From: Chelonoidis abingdonii
Taxonomy: Eukaryota > Chordata > Testudines > Testudinidae
Direction of reading: 5' to 3'
NCBI RefSeq assembly: GCF_003597395.2
Contig: NC_133773.1
Coordinates: forward strand, 125,257,925-125,321,924
Length of the DNA: 64,000 nucleotides
The notes beneath the pieces are model-generated. The model saw only the letters and a program-made list of their open reading frames with translations, was not told the origin of the DNA and made no database searches. Below are positions 59,530 through 64,000 of the stretch, in pieces (position 1 is the first letter of the stretch; each line of letters starts with the position of its first letter). Position numbers and translations under genes: made by a program.

Positions 59530-59865
59530 ATATTACTCATCCACTAACAAGCATATTAAAAAAAGTAAACAATCTAAAGCATACAATTGACTGAGCTGGG
59601 TTTAATGTTAGCAAATGAGTTTCCCAAACCTAGGGCAAAAGTCTGTACTGCTGTAAATAGGTGAAACTCCACTGAACTCAACAGAGCTGTGCGCATAATT
59701 CCTTACATTGGGAAGGGTCTTATATTACTGTTGAATAATCTTAAGAATCTGCTAACCCTTTTGACATTGCAAATGCATCTGAGCTTTAAAAACTGATTAA
59801 TTTGCTACAGCATTTCCCTGTTATGAAAAAGTTCACAATTCATGATAAGCTCCACAAAGCAGGAG
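59530..59865. other. Intergenic, nothing identified
   Basis: AT-rich. One copy of the GTAAATAGGTGAAACTCCAC-type dispersed motif lies near 59656. Confidence 0.4.
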
Positions 59866-59869
59866 CAAT

Positions 59870-60700
59870 GAAAAAGAGATTACTTAGCAATAACTGTAGT
59901 TCTCCAGATTTACTGCCTCTGCAGATCCACAATCTAGGAGCCACGCAATATGCCTCATGAGTCCCAGAATCAATTCAAAGCAGTGAACTGATATGCATCT
60001 TAATGTATACATTCAACACTGTTTCAAATAGAGATTGATAGAGGCCCATGCTTCACATTTCTTCAATACCTCTTTCAGCTGCCAAGAGTCATTATTAACT
60101 CAAAAGAAATGGGAAAGAAAGAAGAACAAGTGTAGATCTGCAGAGACAATAAATTCAGAGAACAGGCAAGAATCCTTTCTTCCTCCTTCAGAATTACTCA
60201 CTAGTTTGGTATTTTTAGCTAATCTTCTAATCTAACCTAGAAAGAGGAAGAAGAATATTTAATTATAGATTAAAATAAATTCTCAGACATAGAGAGAACA
60301 TTGCCATGTAAAGATTTGGATAATCTCCATGCAGCTGCTTTATAAATCACTGCTATGGATAAGTTACCAAGGCAAGCTACAGAAGCTGCTATTGCTCTGT
60401 CTGAATGAGGTTTATGGCTTTCCTGAATCTGGATTCTTGCCCACGTAAAAAGCATGCCAGAATGCATCTATCCACTCAGGTAATCTTTATAACAAGTCTG
60501 AACTCCCCCTGGCTTTCTCAGATGCTATCAATAGATAGGAAGATTTGCCAGACAGAGTCTCAATGCTGTCCAAATAATAATGAATAGTACACTTCACATC
60601 CAATGTACAAGTCTAGCAGCACCGAGGAATACTGTGGACTAGGAAAAAACATTAGTAGATTAAGATGAAAAACCAAAACCACTTTTTGTAAAAACCTGGG
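59870..60700 (-). mobile_element. Third DIRS-type element remnant (recombinase C-terminal half)
   Basis: Minus strand: LDVKCTIHYYLDSIE and SSYLLIASEKARGS (about 60630-60530), then HKPHSDRAIAASVACLGNLS, IAVIYKAAAWRLSKSLHGN (60420-60300). This parallels the HSxRAxAAS and ICKAATW motifs of DIRS recombinases. A terminal-repeat-like end (GATTACTTAGCAATAACTGT, then AGTTCTCCAG) lies at 59878-59912. Confidence 0.65.
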
Positions 60701-61070
60701 TGGGACTTAAAATGACTTTGTCTTTCTCAAAGACATTAAAGCATGGCTGTATGCCATGAGAATTTTAATCTCACCAATTTGGTCAAAGTACCAACAGGAA
60801 CCATGATATGGAAAACTACATTAGAAAGTCCATTAGGTGACAGAACAAAATTAAGTATCTCAACTCTTTTGTTTAAATACTACTTTTCATTATACAGGTT
60901 CCAATTCATACAAGGTCTGACCTTGGGAGATGCTGACTATTTTAAATGCCCATTGAAGCCAATAGAAATTGAAAGCACCGAGTGACTTGCCGAAACATGC
61001 CCATAATGCATAGCTCTAGTGCTAACGATGCCAGGCAAGAATGCTGAAGCTGTTAATTAAAAATAGGGAT

Positions 61071-61429
61071 TTAAACAAAAGTAGCTTTGTATTGATTCTT
61101 AGCACCCTTGTTTTTCTCACACTTGACAGTAATCAGAGAGGGAAGGTCTGATGTTCTATAAACTCCTGTCCGCATCCTCCCCTGGCAAGATCTTAGTTCA
61201 GAGACACAGCCTTCGAAGCTGAGGTTCCCTTCTGAATCATCACAGGATCGTGTGCCACTGTCTTCCAGTTTAACTCCATCCACATCAATTACTCTGTTTA
61301 CAGAAGTGGGAAGATTATCCCTACCACCAGGAGGATTAAGGCTTCTGTTGCTCTTTGTTTTGTGAGAGCTTTGCTCACAGAAGTTTCCTGCAGCCCCTGG
61401 TGAATCTTTTTTCTTTCTGTGGTTCATAC
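61071..61429 (-). CDS. RGS12: RGS12 alternative 3' terminal exon (PDZ-ligand C-terminus)
   Basis: The acceptor TTCTTTGTTAG lies before 61429. The exon enters in phase 1 and encodes 118 complete residues, beginning MNHRKKKDSP and ending KNQYKATFV before a TAA at 61073-61071. It is hydrophilic, rich in Ser, Asn and charged residues, with no globular domain. The last four residues fit the class I PDZ ligand (A/S)-T-x-(L/V). RGS12 is known to have an alternative 3' exon form with exactly such a motif, which its own N-terminal PDZ domain can bind. RGS12 is also the upstream neighbour of HGFAC, in the same orientation, in human. The window shows only this exon; the PDZ, PTB, RGS, RBD and GoLoco exons would lie off the right edge. 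The identification rests on the motif plus synteny, since I cannot align the rest of the exon. Confidence 0.75.
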
Positions 61430-61434
61430 CTAAC

Positions 61435-62105
61435 AAAGAATAATAATAATAAAAAAATTATGTATCTTCTGATTTACTGTAAATAGTTACAGTCTTTTAA
61501 ATTACATTAGGCAGGTCCTCATGGCAAGTAGTCAACCAGGGTATTCTGCTATTCCACAGGGAGATTTATGTATGTACCAATAAGCATGGGGAAAAAATGC
61601 CAGCTTGGTACCTCCTCAGGTGAATTTTGCCATAATTTAGTCTGTATCTTTCTTAGTTTAGAAATTGTAATTAACATTATCCTGTGTATACAAAAATGAT
61701 TGTCCAGGATGAATCTCTACTGACTCCCCCAAAATTTTCACACCAGCAGGGGCAAATCCAAAGAGGAAGGATGCAACATTTCTAGCATTAATCAAAGGAG
61801 GAAAAAATAATGGAACAAAATGAGAGGACAACAGCATTTCCTCATTTTATCTCCTTATTGAGATATTATTTTTATTCAGCTAGAGATTCATCTGTTCCCA
61901 GAAGTTGCAATTCACTCTATTAAGCTGAAAGCTGCCAATTATGGACTGTTAGATTTCAGTGTAAGACCCAATGTAGCATATAGTAGGATGAGAAATAACC
62001 TAGCTTGTTATGGGGGGGGAACACACCTTAATTGTTTGAATAATGCTTGACAATTCTTGTCACCGGACTCCTCATTGTTTTTGACAACTCTTGATTGTGT
62101 CTGAT
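61435..62105. other. Presumed RGS12 intron, nothing identified
   Basis: Short A/T tracts only; no further exon found. Confidence 0.4.
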
Positions 62106-62123
62106 TTCTTAAAATAAAAGTGT

Positions 62124-62159
62124 GAGCTTTCATGGGTGAATACCCACTTCGTCAGACGC
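62124..62159 (-). ncRNA. Hammerhead-ribozyme-like motif ending at the element boundary (copy 3)
   Basis: Minus strand: GCGT, CTGACGA, A, GTGGGTATTCACCCAT, GAAA, GC, TC, then the element ends. The core boxes are intact and stem II pairs over six bases with an AUUC loop. The 3' strand of stem I is missing because the element stops exactly after UC. Confidence 0.5.
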
Positions 62160-62271
62160 AGGTATTCACCCATGAAAGCTCACGCTCCAAAACATCTGTT
62201 AGTCTATAAGGTGCCACAGGATTCTCTGCTGCTTTTACAGATCCAGACTAACACGGCTACCCCTCTGATAC
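62124..62271. mobile_element. Palindromic retroposon, truncated at the ribozyme cleavage point (copy 3)
   Basis: It shares the ACCCCTCTGATAC end and the arm sequences with copies 1 and 2. The target duplication TTAAAATAAAAGTGT is perfect (62109-62123 and 62272-62286, 15 bp). The left end begins GAGCTTTCATGGG, which on the minus strand is ...GAAAGCTC. Confidence 0.88.
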
Positions 62272-62544
62272 TTAAAATAAAAGTGTAAGGTGCTACTGAG
62301 AACAGTATCCACAACTGAGAGGTACTGTTACAGCTTGGGTCCATTCTCTGGCATTATTCATGCAATCTTATCAGGTCCCTTCCAGTCCTATGATTCTACC
62401 CCTGGTGCTCCCTTATCCCAAGTCTTCCTCATCCATGCTGTTAGGTCTCTCACACATTTTGTACAGTGCCCAAAATCAGTGCTTTGGGCTGAGATTTTCA
62501 AAGGTACGAATACACTTGGAAAGTGTGTCATGTTAGCAAATATG

Positions 62545-63644
62545 TTTTAACTATTTTGCCCAAAGTGAAAACTTTAACTACCCAGATATCTGTTGAAAAA
62601 ATAATATGGAAAACACAAAATCTTCAGTATGTGTTGAACAATATTTCATTTCAGAAGGTGGAGGAAAGGAGGCTGTTTTACATGTGAATCGAAAGGTGAT
62701 AGGCAACTTGGGTGAAAGTGGCCATGAAATGATAGATTTCATTATTCTAAAGAAAGAAAGGAGTGACAGAATCAGTGTAAGGGGAATGGACTTCAAAAAA
62801 GCAAACTTTAATAAACTTGGAGAACTGGAATGTAAGGTTCCATAGGAAAAACATCTAAGGGAAAAAGTTGTTCAGGAGAGCTGGCAGTTTCTCAGAGACA
62901 ATATTAAAAGCAAAACAATCAACTATCCTGATGTGAAGGAAAGACAGGAAAGAAACATAAGAAAGACACCAATATGGCTGCATCAAGAGCTCTTTAATGA
63001 CCTGAAAATCAAAAATGAATCCTACAAAATGTGGAAACATGGACAAATTGCTACGGATGGATACAAAAGAACAGCACACGCATGCAGAGACACCATCAGA
63101 AAGAATAAGGCACAAAATGAGTTACACCTAGCAAGGGATACAAAAGGCAAAAAAGAAGAGGGTCTACAAATACACTAGGAGCAAGAGAAAGACAAAGGAA
63201 AGTGCACGCCTACTATTTAGCAGGGAAGGAGACCTATGAATGACAAAGAAGACTGAGGAGTTTAATACCTGTTTTGTTTCAGTCTTCACTAGAAAGGTTA
63301 ATTGCGTCTATATGCATAACACACTTAATATTAATAACAAGAGGGAGGAAACACATGCCAGAACAAGGAAGGAACAGGTTAAAGACTATTTAGATAAGTT
63401 AGATGTATTCAAATCAGCAGGGCCTGACAAAATTCAGGGAAGGGTACTTAAGGAGCTAGCTGAAGCAATCTCCAAGCCATTAGCAATTATCTTTCAGAAC
63501 TCTCAAAGGATGGGTGAGGTCTCAGAGGGCTGGAGAAGTATAAACACTTACATATCTTTAAAAAGGGGAACAAAAAGGAAATCATAGATCAGTCTGAATA
63601 ACTTTGATACCTGTAAAGATACAGGAACAAATTATTTAACAATC
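62545..63644 (+). mobile_element. CR1 LINE fragment (linker to early RT)
   Basis: Plus-strand pieces, in CR1 order: GNLGESGHEMIDFIILKKER, then GMDFKKANFNKLGEL (62606-62845); KTPIWLHQELFNDLKIK (62933-63178); VFKSAGPDKIQGRVLKELAE, then ISKPLAIIFQNSQRMGEVSE (63240-63587). It ends near TTGATACCTGTAAAGATACA, where RT should continue. Frameshifts separate the pieces. Confidence 0.88.
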
Positions 63645-64000
63645 AAAGCCCATAGGTAAGTGGGGAACAGGAAGACCTGGGAGATAGGTCAGAAACAAGA
63701 GGGAGCTTAGGCTATAATGGCAGAGAGAAAGGAGGGTCAGGGCAAAACTGGGAGGCAAGATCAAATCAGTATCTTAGATGCCTATATACAAATGTGAGAA
63801 GTATGGGTAATAAGCAGGAAGAACTGGAAGTGCTAATAAATAAATACAACTATGACATTGTTGGTATCACTGAAACTTGGTGGGGTAATACACATGATTG
63901 GAATGTTGGTGTGGATGGGTATAGTTTGCTCAGGAAGGATAGACAGGGGGAAAAGGGAGGAGGCGTTGCCTTATATATTAAAAATGTACACACTTGGACT
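63645..64000 (+). mobile_element. Start of another CR1 LINE with intact endonuclease frame, cut by window edge
   Basis: From 63773 an uninterrupted frame reads LRCLYTNVRSMGNKQEELEV, then NYDIVGITETWWGNTHDWNV, and GGGVALYIKNV, to the last base. This is the N-terminal apurinic endonuclease domain of CR1 ORF2; TETWW includes the catalytic Glu. It has no stop and no internal Met is needed, so an ORF finder may miss it. It begins directly after the end of the preceding CR1 fragment. Confidence 0.9.

Overview
The window is vertebrate nuclear DNA and most likely comes from a turtle or tortoise (Testudines). The reasons are an abundance of CR1 LINEs, two tRNA-derived SINEs with a CR1-like tail (the chelonian polIII/SINE type), short inverted-repeat MITEs that I recognise from turtle sequence, DIRS and Penelope-like retroelements, and long introns full of old insertions. 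There are no operons or bacterial-type genes. Nearly all long open frames lie in transposable elements or low-complexity DNA.

Two host genes can be supported, both on the minus strand. HGFAC (hepatocyte growth factor activator, a liver-secreted serine protease zymogen) runs leftwards from about 29.0 kb and leaves the window at base 1. Visible are a signal-peptide exon, a possible 34-nt second exon, two exons that together make one fibronectin type II domain, and one EGF exon, with matching intron phases throughout. The FN1, second EGF, kringle and protease exons must lie beyond the left edge. A near-consensus HNF1 site with a GATA motif beside it lies about 185 bp upstream of the ATG. Upstream of HGFAC, at 61.07-61.43 kb, is a terminal exon ending in the residues ATFV. 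This fits the alternative PDZ-ligand 3' exon of RGS12, the neighbour of HGFAC in human. An AT-rich segment at 50.9-51.7 kb with a polyadenylation signal may be the 3' UTR of another RGS12 isoform.

Layout: 1-8.7 kb is the HGFAC EGF exon and an intron with a four-level stack of nested DNA transposons (3.3-5.9 kb). From 8.7 to 24.4 kb is one 15.7-kb intron with a CR1 copy, an L2 tail, an LTR, and a Penelope-like element split by another LTR. From 24.4 to 29.2 kb are the FN2 first half, a Tigger-like MITE, a SINE, exon 1 and the promoter. From 29.2 to 61 kb is intergenic or RGS12 3' sequence. It holds a DIRS element (30.9-35.1 kb), a SINE, a MITE split by a CR1 that is itself split by an LTR (39.9-42.1 kb), a polypyrimidine/polypurine block (43.3-44.5 kb), a second DIRS (47.2-48.8 kb), several LTRs, a 2-kb DNA transposon (53.1-55.1 kb) and a third DIRS remnant (59.9-60.7 kb). 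From 62 to 64 kb are a palindromic retroposon and two CR1 copies, the last open to the window edge.

The most notable observation is a set of hammerhead-ribozyme-like cores in two related kinds of element: the 3' ends of the Penelope-like copies, and three short palindromic retroposons with 10-15 bp target duplications. One terminus of a palindromic copy falls exactly at the predicted ribozyme cleavage site.
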